Assembly: GCF_017255185.1 (NCBI RefSeq)
Contig: NZ_JAFKCZ010000001.1
Span: forward strand, 62,001-126,000
Direction of reading: 5' to 3'
DNA from: Parahaliea mediterranea
Lineage (GTDB): Bacteria; Pseudomonadota; Gammaproteobacteria; Pseudomonadales; Halieaceae
Length of the DNA: 64,000 bases
Below are positions 1-9,471 of the stretch, in pieces. The position numbers and the translations under genes were made by a program. How positions within the stretch are numbered: position 1 is the first letter of the stretch; each line of letters opens with the position of its first letter. The notes beneath the pieces were generated by a model. The model did not search any database, was not told the DNA's origin, and saw nothing but the letters and a program-made list of their open reading frames with translations.

Positions 1-807
1 GAGCAGGGTGGCGAGGGCATTTTCCGCCAGTGTGCGCAGGCGCTCCAGTTCCAGCAGGCCGTTGCGCAGCGCATCGATTTCCGCCTCCTGCTGCAATACA
101 CGGGTTTGCGGCGCGACCCCCTCGTCGTGCAGTGAGCGGTAGATGCCGGCGATCTGTTCGTTGCGGACCAGGGCCTGCCGCTGCCGGTACAGTTGTTCAT
201 CGTATTGGCGCAGGGTGAAATAGAGGCTGGAAAGATCGGAGATCAGCGTCAGGTAGCCCGCGCGCCAATCGGCGCCGGTGGCGCGCAACTCCGCTTCCTG
301 CGCCCGCACGCCCTTTTCCAGCTTGCCCCAGATGTCCAGCTCCCAACCGATGGCGGTGGCGCCGCTGTAGCTGGTGACGGCCTGTCCGCCGCCGCTTTGC
401 TGGGCGTTCGCACCCAGCGCCGCATCCACGGTAGGCAGGCGCGCGGCGTTGGCCTGCCCGATGGCCGCCTCGGCGACCCCGATCCGGGCGCCCAGTATCT
501 GCAGGTCGATGTTGTTGTCGAGGGCCCGCTGTATCAGCTGGTCCAGGTAGGGATCATTGAACCCGCGCCACCAGTCCGGCCGCACCGAGTACTCGTCGGC
601 CACCTCGACCCCGAGGCCGTCCCGCCAGGTGGATTTGCCCGGGGAGTCCGGGCGCTGGTAGTCCGGGCCGGCGAGGTTGCCGCAGGCGGCAATTCCCGCG
701 ATCAGCGAACCGCCAATGAATTGCCGCAGAAACCGGGCAGCGGATGCCCCCCGAAGGCTGGAGTTGGTCCGGGGTTCGGGTTGCCGCTGTACCATCACGT
801 TTCCCAT
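1..807 (-). CDS. NodT-family outer-membrane efflux lipoprotein (partial)
   Basis: Outer-membrane channel subunit of a tripartite efflux or secretion pump (TolC/OprM/NodT family). The gene runs off the left edge, so only about 269 N-terminal residues are visible. The N-terminus has a hydrophobic stretch ending in a lipobox IAAC (Cys42), followed by GPDYQRP and WWRGFNDPYLDQLI, which are typical of NodT-type lipoproteins, and then the helical OEP repeat region. The start chosen is the ATG at 805-807; an in-frame ATG four codons later is also possible. It lies downstream of two double-glycine peptide genes on the same strand, but a strong terminator separates them, so it probably has its own promoter. 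Substrate unknown; partner pump genes would lie beyond the edge. Confidence 0.85.
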   Translation of the reverse strand, partial: MGNVMVQRQPEPRTNSSLRGASAARFLRQFIGGSLIAGIAACGNLAGPDYQRPDSPGKSTWRDGLGVEVADEYSVRPDWWRGFNDPYLDQLIQRALDNNIDLQILGARIGVAEAAIGQANAARLPTVDAALGANAQQSGGGQAVTSYSGATAIGWELDIWGKLEKGVRAQEAELRATGADWRAGYLTLISDLSSLYFTLRQYDEQLYRQRQALVRNEQIAGIYRSLHDEGVAPQTRVLQQEAEIDALRNGLLELERLRTLAENALATLL

Positions 808-935
808 ACTCCGATTCCGTCGATCTCTCGGTAAGGCGCGGGCCAGACAGCAAAAGACATAGCGGAAGGGCTACCAAAAAAAGCTAGACCATGGCCCCGA
901 CAGCGTCAACAGCGCCGCCCCGCGCGGGTTTGCAC

Positions 936-967
936 AAAAAAGCGCGAAGGCCCGGAGGCCTTCGCGC
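936..967 (-). terminator. Rho-independent terminator after the double-glycine peptide genes
   Basis: An 11-bp perfect stem (GCGCGAAGGCC pairing with GGCCTTCGCGC) with a 4-base loop is followed, in the minus direction, by six T residues. It lies just beyond the stop of the 990-1298 gene and should end its transcript. Confidence 0.85.
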
Positions 968-989
968 CACGGTCGCGGTGACGCCGGTC

Positions 990-1298
990 CTAGCTGACCC
1001 AGGTGTTGCCGATATCGAACAGGTCCATGTAGTTGCTCTGGGTCTGGTGCTGGCTCACCGGGGCGTACACGACACCGTTGCCGCCGCTGATGGCCTGGTT
1101 GTTGGTGACCGCGCCGGCATTGGCCTGGGACAGTCCGAAGCCGAAGGCCTGGTCCACGTCCGCCACGCGGCTGTCCACGCGGGTGGAGAAGTCCAGCAGG
1201 GCGGACAGTCGCTCCTGTGCCAGCGTACCGCCCTTGATGCCGCGCATGTCCTTGCTCTCGAGTTCCTTGCTGACGGAAAGGTCGTTGTATTTCAGCAT
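990..1298 (-). CDS. Small secreted-type protein with double-glycine leader, paralogue 1
   Basis: 102 residues. Function not recognised. Residues 1-24 look like a double-glycine leader of the kind cut by C39 peptidase domains of ABC exporters: SKELESKDM followed by IKGG, predicting cleavage after Gly24 and a 78-residue product. The product has no Cys and is rich in Asn, Gln and Gly. It shares VADVDQ, FGF, NAG.VTNNQAI, GGNGV.YAPV and IGNT blocks with the protein encoded at 1368-1676. A good ribosome site (AGGAG) lies 8 bases before the ATG. It is the second gene of a two-gene unit that ends at the terminator at 936-967. It could be a bacteriocin-like peptide, a signalling peptide or a surface protein. 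No immunity or modification enzyme is visible in the window. Confidence 0.75.
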   Translation of the reverse strand: MLKYNDLSVSKELESKDMRGIKGGTLAQERLSALLDFSTRVDSRVADVDQAFGFGLSQANAGAVTNNQAISGGNGVVYAPVSQHQTQSNYMDLFDIGNTWVS

Positions 1299-1325
1299 GA
1301 TCGTAATCTCCTGGGGGTGTGGGTC

Positions 1326-1343
1326 GGGGCGGCGAACCGCCCC
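1326..1343 (-). other. Hairpin between the two double-glycine peptide genes
   Basis: A 7-bp perfect stem (GGGGCGG/CCGCCCC) with loop CGAA and no T-tract. It may stabilise the upstream message or reduce read-through into the second gene. Role inferred only. Confidence 0.4.
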
Positions 1344-1367
1344 GGCTTGTTCAGTTGCGCGGTGGGT

Positions 1368-1676
1368 TTACTTGCTGAAACCGCCGCCGACTGTGGTGTT
1401 GCCGATGTGGTCGAGGTACATGTCGTTGTACTGCGACTGGGTCTGGTCCACCGGCGCGTAGATCACGCCGTTGCCACCGCCGATGGCCTGGTTGTTGGTC
1501 ACTTCGCCGGCATTGCCCTGGGCCAGTTTGAAGCCGAAGATTTGGTCGACGTCGGCTACCTTGTTGCTGATGGACGTGGAAGCCAGGATGGCGAAGGGGT
1601 CAAAACCGCCCCGCACCTCGTGCATTTCCTTGCGCTCCAGTTCCTTGCTTACAGTCAGATCGGTCATTTTCAACAT
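1368..1676 (-). CDS. Small secreted-type protein with double-glycine leader, paralogue 2
   Basis: 102 residues, the same length as its paralogue at 990-1298 and collinear with it. The leader (residues 1-24) contains SKELERKEM and VRGG, and cleavage is predicted after Gly24. The core keeps the VADVDQ.FGF, NAGEVTNNQAI, GGNGVIYAPV and HIGNT blocks, has no Cys, and ends with a short Gly-rich tail. Ribosome site GAGAGGAA precedes the ATG. It is the first gene after the sigma-54-type promoter at 1745-1762, with a leader of about 60 bases. Identical leader spacing in both copies suggests a common exporter. Exact role unknown. Confidence 0.75.
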   Translation of the reverse strand: MLKMTDLTVSKELERKEMHEVRGGFDPFAILASTSISNKVADVDQIFGFKLAQGNAGEVTNNQAIGGGNGVIYAPVDQTQSQYNDMYLDHIGNTTVGGGFSK

Positions 1677-1714
1677 GGTCGGTTCCTCTCGGTGTGCTTG
1701 AAAGCCTGTGTTTA

Positions 1715-1733
1715 TGAACGTCTTTCCCGTTCA
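1715..1733 (-). other. Small hairpin in the 5' leader of the double-glycine peptide unit
   Basis: TGAACG pairs with CGTTCA across a 7-base loop, between the predicted transcription start and the first ATG. Possible RNA-level control or mRNA stabilisation; weak evidence. Confidence 0.3.
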
Positions 1734-1744
1734 CACCAGACTTA

Positions 1745-1762
1745 TTGCAGAGGCCGTGCCAA
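1745..1762 (-). promoter_or_regulatory. Sigma-54-type (-24/-12) promoter
   Basis: Read on the minus strand the site is TTGGCACG-GCCT-CTGCAA. It matches the RpoN consensus TGGCACG-N4-TTGCA at all but one position, with GG and GC exactly 12 bases apart. Upstream of it (1777-1818) is a very AT-rich tract that could bind IHF. It lies about 70 bases before the first double-glycine peptide gene. An NtrC-type activator would be required; none is encoded in the window. Confidence 0.65.
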
Positions 1763-1928
1763 GATGGGGCTGGTATCGAATAATTTTTTTAATTTATTGA
1801 AAAACAAGGAGAAATTTTTTACTGCAGTGGGTGCTTGCCCGGTGGTTGGCGGTGCCGGTCGGCGCTGCCCGGCCGGTTCGCCGTGTGAAATCCCAACACT
1901 TCGGGCGACGGTGTTGGTTCCCGGGCAA

Positions 1929-2267
1929 CTAGTCGGCGGGCAGGTCGAGCTGGGTCGCCAGTGCCTCTTCGGTCGGCGCACCGTCCGCCTGGTAGATGAG
2001 GATATTGCTGGCGATGAAAATGGCGTCCCCGGCCCGCAGGCGGTGCGGGGCCGTTAGCGGCTCGCCGTTGACCCGCGTGCCGTTGCGCCCGAGGTTCTCG
2101 ATGGTGTGAGCGCCCTGGTGCGCGGCGATGGTGGCGTGCCGGCGCGACACCCGCGCATCGGCCAGTTGTACCTCGCATTGCGGGTCGCGACCCAACTCGA
2201 TGCGGTCGCCCTCGAGCTTGATCGAGGCCTGCAGGCTGTAGTTGACGTAGAGGTCCAGGCGCGCCAT
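1929..2267 (-). CDS. Small FHA-domain protein
   Basis: 112 residues, essentially a single forkhead-associated domain that binds phosphothreonine peptides. Conserved signature residues are visible: ELGRDP near residue 26, VSRRHA near 40, and LGRNGTRVNG near 59-68. There is no signal peptide or membrane segment, so it is predicted cytoplasmic. It reads away from the cNMP/patatin gene that starts at 2398 and shares a 130-base intergenic region with it. The next gene beyond that encodes a second FHA protein. No Ser/Thr kinase is in the window, so the partner is unknown. Confidence 0.85.
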   Translation of the reverse strand: MARLDLYVNYSLQASIKLEGDRIELGRDPQCEVQLADARVSRRHATIAAHQGAHTIENLGRNGTRVNGEPLTAPHRLRAGDAIFIASNILIYQADGAPTEEALATQLDLPAD

Positions 2268-2397
2268 GGCAGTTTCCCGGGTACATTACCGTGGATGGTA
2301 GCACGCGAGCGGGGCAGCGGGTGCGCGGCGGGAGCGAGGCTATACTGGTTGGGAATCGTCCCAGGCAATTATGCCTCCCGCGGAGGGCGCCGTGGCC

Positions 2398-4281
2398 ATG
2401 AGCGCAGATTCGATGTCCGATAAGTCCCCGCGGGACAGCCTGCGGCACTGGCGCCTGGAGCACCTGCAAATTTACCTGGACCGCCTGTTTGGCCCCTTTG
2501 GTCCGATCCTGCCCCATGTCATGCGGGACATCCAGGGGGAGCTGACCTGGATCAGCCTGCAAAGCGGCGACAGCCTGTACCGGGCCGGTGACGACTGCCG
2601 CGGCGCCTACCTGCTGTTGCTGGGGCGCCTGCAGATCGTCGCGCTCGGCGATAGCGGGGAGGAGCGGGTCGTGGGCAGCGTGCTGGAGGGCGAAACGGTT
2701 GGCGAAACCGCGCTGCTGACCGCCCGCGTGCACGGCGACACGGTCTACGCGGCGCGCGACTGCGAGTTGGTGCTGTTGTCGCCGGCCTGTTTCGAACTGA
2801 TGCTGCAGCGCAACAGCAAGGCGGTCTACAAGCTGGCGCGTATCGTCTGCGACCGGGTATCCCCCGGCGGTCGGGTTTCCCATCCGGCGTCCAGCCCGCC
2901 GGTGCGCGGCATTTGCCTGCTCGGCGCCTCCGGCGAGGTGGGCTTGTCGAACTGGGTGGCGGAGCTCGAGGCCGCCTGTGGACACTACGGTTCCTGCCTG
3001 AGAATACGCCGCGGCGATGTGCTGCGGGAGCTGCGGGCCGACGACAGCGTGCTCCGGGACGAGCGCGGTGTCACCCGCCTGCAGCTCACCCAGTGGCTGC
3101 GCCAGCAGGAGGACCGCTGGCGCTACCTGCTGTACGAGGGCGAGGCCGGCTGGTCGGCCTGGAATGCCCACTGCGTGCGTCACAGCGATACCGTGGTGGT
3201 GGTGGCGGACACCAGCCGGCCAGCGGATTTGCGGGCGCTGGATGCGCACCTGGCCCGGCCGCGCATGCGCTGGCGCCTGGTGTTGCTGCACCCGCCCGGC
3301 ACCGATCGCCCGCGACAGACCCAGCAGTGGTTGCGGTGCTGTGACGCGGCCGCCATCTACCACGTGCGCCGCGGCCATGCCGGTGACCTGGGGCGCCTGG
3401 CCAGGCTCTTGACCGGCAATGCCGTGGGTGTCGTATTCAGCGGCGGCGCGGCGCGCGGCTTTGCCCATCTGGGCGTGCTGCGCGCGCTGGAGGAACTCGG
3501 TATCGCCATCGACATGGTCGGCGGCAGCAGCATGGGCGCCACCGTCGCGGCGATGGTGGCCCAGGGCGCCGGCTATGACGAGGTGAAACAGCGCTGCCGG
3601 CAGGCCTACCGGCGCAAGCTGATTGATTACACCCTGCCCCTGGTGGCCCTGGCGAGCGGGCGGCAGATCAATACGGCTATTCAACGGCAAACGGGGGACT
3701 GGCGGATCGAGGATTTCTGGCTGCCCTTTTTCTGCGTGTCCACGAGCCTTACCCGGGCGCGGGCGGTGGTGCACGACCGGGGCAGCGCCTGGCGGGCGAT
3801 ACGCGGCAGCATCAGTATCCCGGGAGTGCTGCCGCCGGTGTCGTACCGCGGGGAAATCCTCGTGGATGGTGGCGTACTCAACAATCTGCCGGTGGACGTC
3901 ATGCGCGAGATGAATCCATTCGGGCAGATTATCGCGGTGGATGTTTCCGCCCCCAGCGGTCCGGTTGCCGCGGCGGAACTCAAGGCCGAGGTCTCCGGTT
4001 GGCGGCTGCTGGCAAGCCGCCTTTGGCGGCGAATGGCGCGCGGTGGCTCGCCGGGCATTGTCCAGACCATCATGGACTCACTGATGGTCGGGTCGTCGTT
4101 GAATCGCCACCGGAATTTGGAGCGGGGCCTGGCGGATCTGTATCTCAACCTGCATTTGGAGGGTATTGGTATACTGCAGTTCGAGGCCCAGGACGAGGCC
4201 GCGCAACTCGGTTACGAGGGTGCCATTGAGCGTTTGCGGCAGTGGCGGGCGCGGCGGCGTAACGAGGAGGGGCGGCGGTGA
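2398..4281 (+). CDS. Cyclic-nucleotide-binding / patatin-like phospholipase (NTE family)
   Basis: About 627 residues. The N-terminal third (roughly 30-145) is a cNMP-binding regulatory domain. The C-terminal half is a patatin hydrolase with oxyanion loop SGGAARG (about 348-354), nucleophile motif GSSMG (Ser378) and the catalytic Asp in DGG (about 490), so the Ser-Asp dyad is intact. By family it should deacylate phospholipids or lysophospholipids at the inner membrane, like the RssA/NTE group. The start at 2398 is favoured by GGAGG upstream; an in-frame ATG at 2371 lacks a good ribosome site. Its stop overlaps the GTG of the membrane FHA gene at 4278, implying coupled translation. Confidence 0.88.
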   Translation: MSADSMSDKSPRDSLRHWRLEHLQIYLDRLFGPFGPILPHVMRDIQGELTWISLQSGDSLYRAGDDCRGAYLLLLGRLQIVALGDSGEERVVGSVLEGETVGETALLTARVHGDTVYAARDCELVLLSPACFELMLQRNSKAVYKLARIVCDRVSPGGRVSHPASSPPVRGICLLGASGEVGLSNWVAELEAACGHYGSCLRIRRGDVLRELRADDSVLRDERGVTRLQLTQWLRQQEDRWRYLLYEGEAGWSAWNAHCVRHSDTVVVVADTSRPADLRALDAHLARPRMRWRLVLLHPPGTDRPRQTQQWLRCCDAAAIYHVRRGHAGDLGRLARLLTGNAVGVVFSGGAARGFAHLGVLRALEELGIAIDMVGGSSMGATVAAMVAQGAGYDEVKQRCRQAYRRKLIDYTLPLVALASGRQINTAIQRQTGDWRIEDFWLPFFCVSTSLTRARAVVHDRGSAWRAIRGSISIPGVLPPVSYRGEILVDGGVLNNLPVDVMREMNPFGQIIAVDVSAPSGPVAAAELKAEVSGWRLLASRLWRRMARGGSPGIVQTIMDSLMVGSSLNRHRNLERGLADLYLNLHLEGIGILQFEAQDEAAQLGYEGAIERLRQWRARRRNEEGRR

Positions 4282-4895
4282 GCTTACTGCCCAAATTGAG
4301 CCGGCTGATCGTGGAGCTGTCGCGGCGGCGGGTGATTCGTGCCGCGGGTGTCTACCTGGTGACCCTGTGGCTGCTGGCCCAGGGCGTGGCCGATATTTTC
4401 CCTGCCTTCGGGCTGCCGGACTGGAGCGTGCGATCCTTCGTCGGGGTGGGGCTGCTGTTACTGCCCGCGGTCATCGCGCTGGCCTGGCGCTACGATATTA
4501 CCCCCGAGGGCCTGGTGCCCGATTACGGCCTGGACGATACCCAGTCGACGCTGACCGACGTCGGCGACAGCGGGATTATCGCCGTCAGCTGGACCGACTG
4601 GCAGGCCGGGCGACAGACCCGCCGCTTCGACAGCGAGTTTACCGTGGGCCGCGCCCCGGAAAACGTCATCCACCTCGAGGACAAGCGCGTCAGCAGGCAA
4701 CACGCGCGGTTCTACCTCGACCACGGCCACTGGTGGGTGGAGGACCTGGGAAGCGCCAACGGCACCTTTGTCGACGGCGAGCGAATCCAGCGGCGGCGCC
4801 TGGAGGGCGCCGCGGTGGTGCGCCTGCACCGGCAGGGCCCCAAGCTGATGGTGGACGTTCGCACGCCCGGGCTGTCGGACTCCAGCATCGGCTGA
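4278..4895 (+). CDS. Membrane-anchored FHA-domain protein
   Basis: 205 residues. The first 75 contain two membrane segments (about 18-40 and 48-68) framed by RRRVIRAAGVYLV, FPAFGLPDW and ITPEG. This resembles the N-terminal membrane module found in many proteobacterial adenylate-cyclase/TPR proteins. Here it is joined instead to a C-terminal FHA domain (FTVGR, RVSRQHA, DLGSANGTFVDG; about 115-190). The FHA domain is predicted to face the cytoplasm. GTG start overlaps the patatin stop by four bases (GTGA). The tight overlap suggests that it recruits or controls the lipase at the membrane; this is inference. Confidence 0.8.
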   Translation: MSLLPKLSRLIVELSRRRVIRAAGVYLVTLWLLAQGVADIFPAFGLPDWSVRSFVGVGLLLLPAVIALAWRYDITPEGLVPDYGLDDTQSTLTDVGDSGIIAVSWTDWQAGRQTRRFDSEFTVGRAPENVIHLEDKRVSRQHARFYLDHGHWWVEDLGSANGTFVDGERIQRRRLEGAAVVRLHRQGPKLMVDVRTPGLSDSSIG

Positions 4896-4915
4896 GCCGG
4901 CACCCGTCCCCGGGC

Positions 4916-7774
<2,859 letters not shown>

Positions 7775-7811
7775 GGATCACCTGATACAGCGGCTGGGAG
7801 TCAAACGTGAC

Positions 7812-7839
7812 AGTATATGCGGTGGCGCCAGCGTGGCAA
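7812..7839 (-). promoter_or_regulatory. Probable sigma-70 promoter of uvrA
   Basis: On the minus strand, TTGCCA and TATACT are separated by 16 bases, ending about 38 bases before the uvrA ATG. No LexA operator overlaps it. Confidence 0.5.
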
Positions 7840-7892
7840 AACCGCGTGGCTGTGATACGTCGCCTGAACGCACACGGATGCCCCCACCACCC

Positions 7893-8082
7893 CTGTAGGA
7901 CCGAATTCATTCGGCCAAACGAACGCGCTCGGATGTCCCCTCCACCCCTGTAGGGCCGAATTCATTCGGCCAAATGAACGCGCACGGATGTCCCCACCCA
8001 CCCCTGTAGGGCCGAATTCATTCGGCCAAACGAACGCGTCCGGACGTCCCCACCCACCCTGTAGGGCCGAATTCATTCGGCC
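7893..8082 (+). repeat. Four tandem REP-like elements, about 55-bp period
   Basis: Copies start at 7893, 7948, 8004 and 8059. Each has CTGTAGG(G/A) followed by the palindrome CCGAATTCATTCGG and CC. The spacers (about 31 bases, containing GAACGCG and GGA.GTCCCC) are also similar, so the whole 55-bp unit is duplicated. A GTAGG head plus palindrome is the signature of bacterial REP elements mobilised by RAYT (Y1 REP) transposases. No such transposase is in the window. Confidence 0.9.
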
Positions 8083-8104
8083 AAACGGCTGGGCGTGCCA
8101 GTGT

Positions 8105-8128
8105 GGCCGAATGAATTCGGCCCTACAG
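8105..8128 (-). repeat. Inverted REP-like element
   Basis: A fifth copy of the same element in opposite orientation, 22 bases after the fourth. Copies four and five together form a REPIN-like inverted pair able to fold into one long hairpin. Confidence 0.85.
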
Positions 8129-8151
8129 GGAGAGAATGAATTTGGCTCCTT

Positions 8152-8172
8152 CAGGGCGCAAAGCATTGCGCC
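8152..8172. repeat. Diverged REP-like palindrome
   Basis: CAGGGCGCAAAGCATTGCGCC: the stem is changed to GGCGCAA/TTGCGCC and the GTAGG head is degraded to CAGG. A similar stem occurs in the element at 59088-59111. Confidence 0.5.
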
Positions 8173-8274
8173 ACGTAAACTTGCGCGACTCGCGCACGGA
8201 TGTCCCGCGCCGGTGAAACTGGTACCATAGGGCGGCATTTTTTCAGACGAAACCCCGTGATTACCGAGCACCCG

Positions 8275-9471
8275 ATGAACGCCCTCGAGCGGCGCGCCGT
8301 ATCCGCGCTCGCCCTGTTGTACAGCTTCCGCATGCTGGGGCTGTTCATGGTTTTGCCGCTGCTGGCGCTCTACGCCACCGACCTGGAAGGCGCCACGCCG
8401 GCGCTGATTGGTCTCGCCCTGGGGATTTACGGCCTCAGCCAGGCCCTGTTGCAGATTCCCCTGGGCTGGCTGTCGGATCGCGTGGGCCGCAAGCCGGTGA
8501 TTGTCGGCGGGCTGCTGTTGTTCGCCCTCGGCAGCCTGGTGGCGGGCCTGGCGGATTCGGTGCAGGGGGTGATCGCCGGCCGCGCGCTGCAGGGGGCCGG
8601 CGCCATCGCCGGCACCGTCATGGCGCTGGTGGCGGACCTGACCCGGGACGAGCAGCGCACCAAGGCCATGGCCATTGTGGGCGCCAGCATCGGCCTGGCC
8701 TTTACCCTGGCATTGATTTTGGGGCCCCTGGTGGCCGCCTGGGGCGGTCTGTCGGCGGTGTTCTTGCTGACCGTCGCCCTGGCCCTGTTGGGCATTGTCA
8801 TCGTCCTGGGGCTGATTCCCGGCCCGGGCGCGGCGGCTGCGGCGCGCGAAGAGCCCGTCTCCGGGAGCCTGCGGCGCAGCCTGGGGGAACCGGAATTGCT
8901 GCGCCTCAACGCGGGGGTGTTCGTGCTGCACTTCGTGTTGACCGCCAGCTTCCTGGTGATTCCGGGCCTGCTGGAAAGCGGCCTGGGGCTGCCGCGGGAG
9001 CGGCATTGGGAGGCCTACCTGGCGGCGGTCCTGCTGTCGCTGCTGGGGGTGGTGGTGCTGATGCGCCGGGCCGAGCGCGGCGGCCGCCCGCGGCAGGCCT
9101 TCGCCACTGGAATCGGTTTGCTGCTGCTCGCCCTGGGCCTCTTGGCCGAGCTGCCCCGGCCCCTGGCGATCTGCGCCGGACTGTGGCTGTTTTTCGTGGG
9201 CTTCAATTACCTTGAGGCCACGCTGCCGTCGCTGGTCAGCAAGGCGGTATTCGCCGGGGGCCGGGGTACGGCAATGGGGATTTATTCCACCTGCCAGTTC
9301 CTGGGCGCTTTCGCCGGTGGCGCCGTCGGCGGTCTCATCGTCCAGCGCTACGGTGGCTCGGTCCTGCTGCTGACCTGCCTGGGCCTGGTGGTCGCCTGGC
9401 TGTTGCTGGCCCTGCCGCGCCTGGCCTCAGTGGCGGATGCGGCCGCCGGGGGCGAACTGTCCCGCCCGTGA
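8275..9471 (+). CDS. MFS transporter (drug/proton antiporter-like)
   Basis: 398 residues with about twelve predicted membrane helices. The loop 2-3 signature GWLSDRVGRKPV is clear, typical of the DHA1 group of major facilitator exporters. Start chosen at ATG 8275 (MNALERRAV); upstream in-frame GTG codons would add a non-hydrophobic N-terminal tail. The position between uvrA and ssb matches the order uvrA / MFS / ssb known from pseudomonads. Its stop overlaps the GTG of the downstream oxidoreductase (GTGA), so the two are translationally coupled. Substrate unknown. Confidence 0.88.
   Translation: MNALERRAVSALALLYSFRMLGLFMVLPLLALYATDLEGATPALIGLALGIYGLSQALLQIPLGWLSDRVGRKPVIVGGLLLFALGSLVAGLADSVQGVIAGRALQGAGAIAGTVMALVADLTRDEQRTKAMAIVGASIGLAFTLALILGPLVAAWGGLSAVFLLTVALALLGIVIVLGLIPGPGAAAAAREEPVSGSLRRSLGEPELLRLNAGVFVLHFVLTASFLVIPGLLESGLGLPRERHWEAYLAAVLLSLLGVVVLMRRAERGGRPRQAFATGIGLLLLALGLLAELPRPLAICAGLWLFFVGFNYLEATLPSLVSKAVFAGGRGTAMGIYSTCQFLGAFAGGAVGGLIVQRYGGSVLLLTCLGLVVAWLLLALPRLASVADAAAGGELSRP

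Larger units (their letters stand above)
7775..8274. other. uvrA-MFS intergenic region filled with REP-like palindromes
   Basis: 500 bases without a credible gene. It holds the uvrA promoter, four direct copies of a GTAGGG-headed palindrome, one inverted copy, and a diverged GGCGCAA..TTGCGCC palindrome at 8152-8172. The remainder just before the MFS start should contain that gene's promoter, which I could not pin down. Confidence 0.8.

Noticed and set aside
1-1676. One operon of the double-glycine peptides and the efflux lipoprotein
   Set aside because: A strong terminator (936-967) ends the peptide transcript before the lipoprotein gene, so the channel can only be linked functionally, not by this operon.
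1742-1981. 79-codon minus-strand frame
   Set aside because: Overlaps the FHA gene end and the sigma-54 promoter, has no ribosome site and a random-looking composition.
7775-7900. LexA (SOS) box in front of uvrA
   Set aside because: I searched for CTG-N10-CAG on both strands; the nearest CTG/CAG pairs have wrong spacing.
7893-8128. CRISPR array at the palindromic repeats
   Set aside because: Repeats are REP-like with spacers that are themselves similar; one copy is inverted and no cas genes are near.
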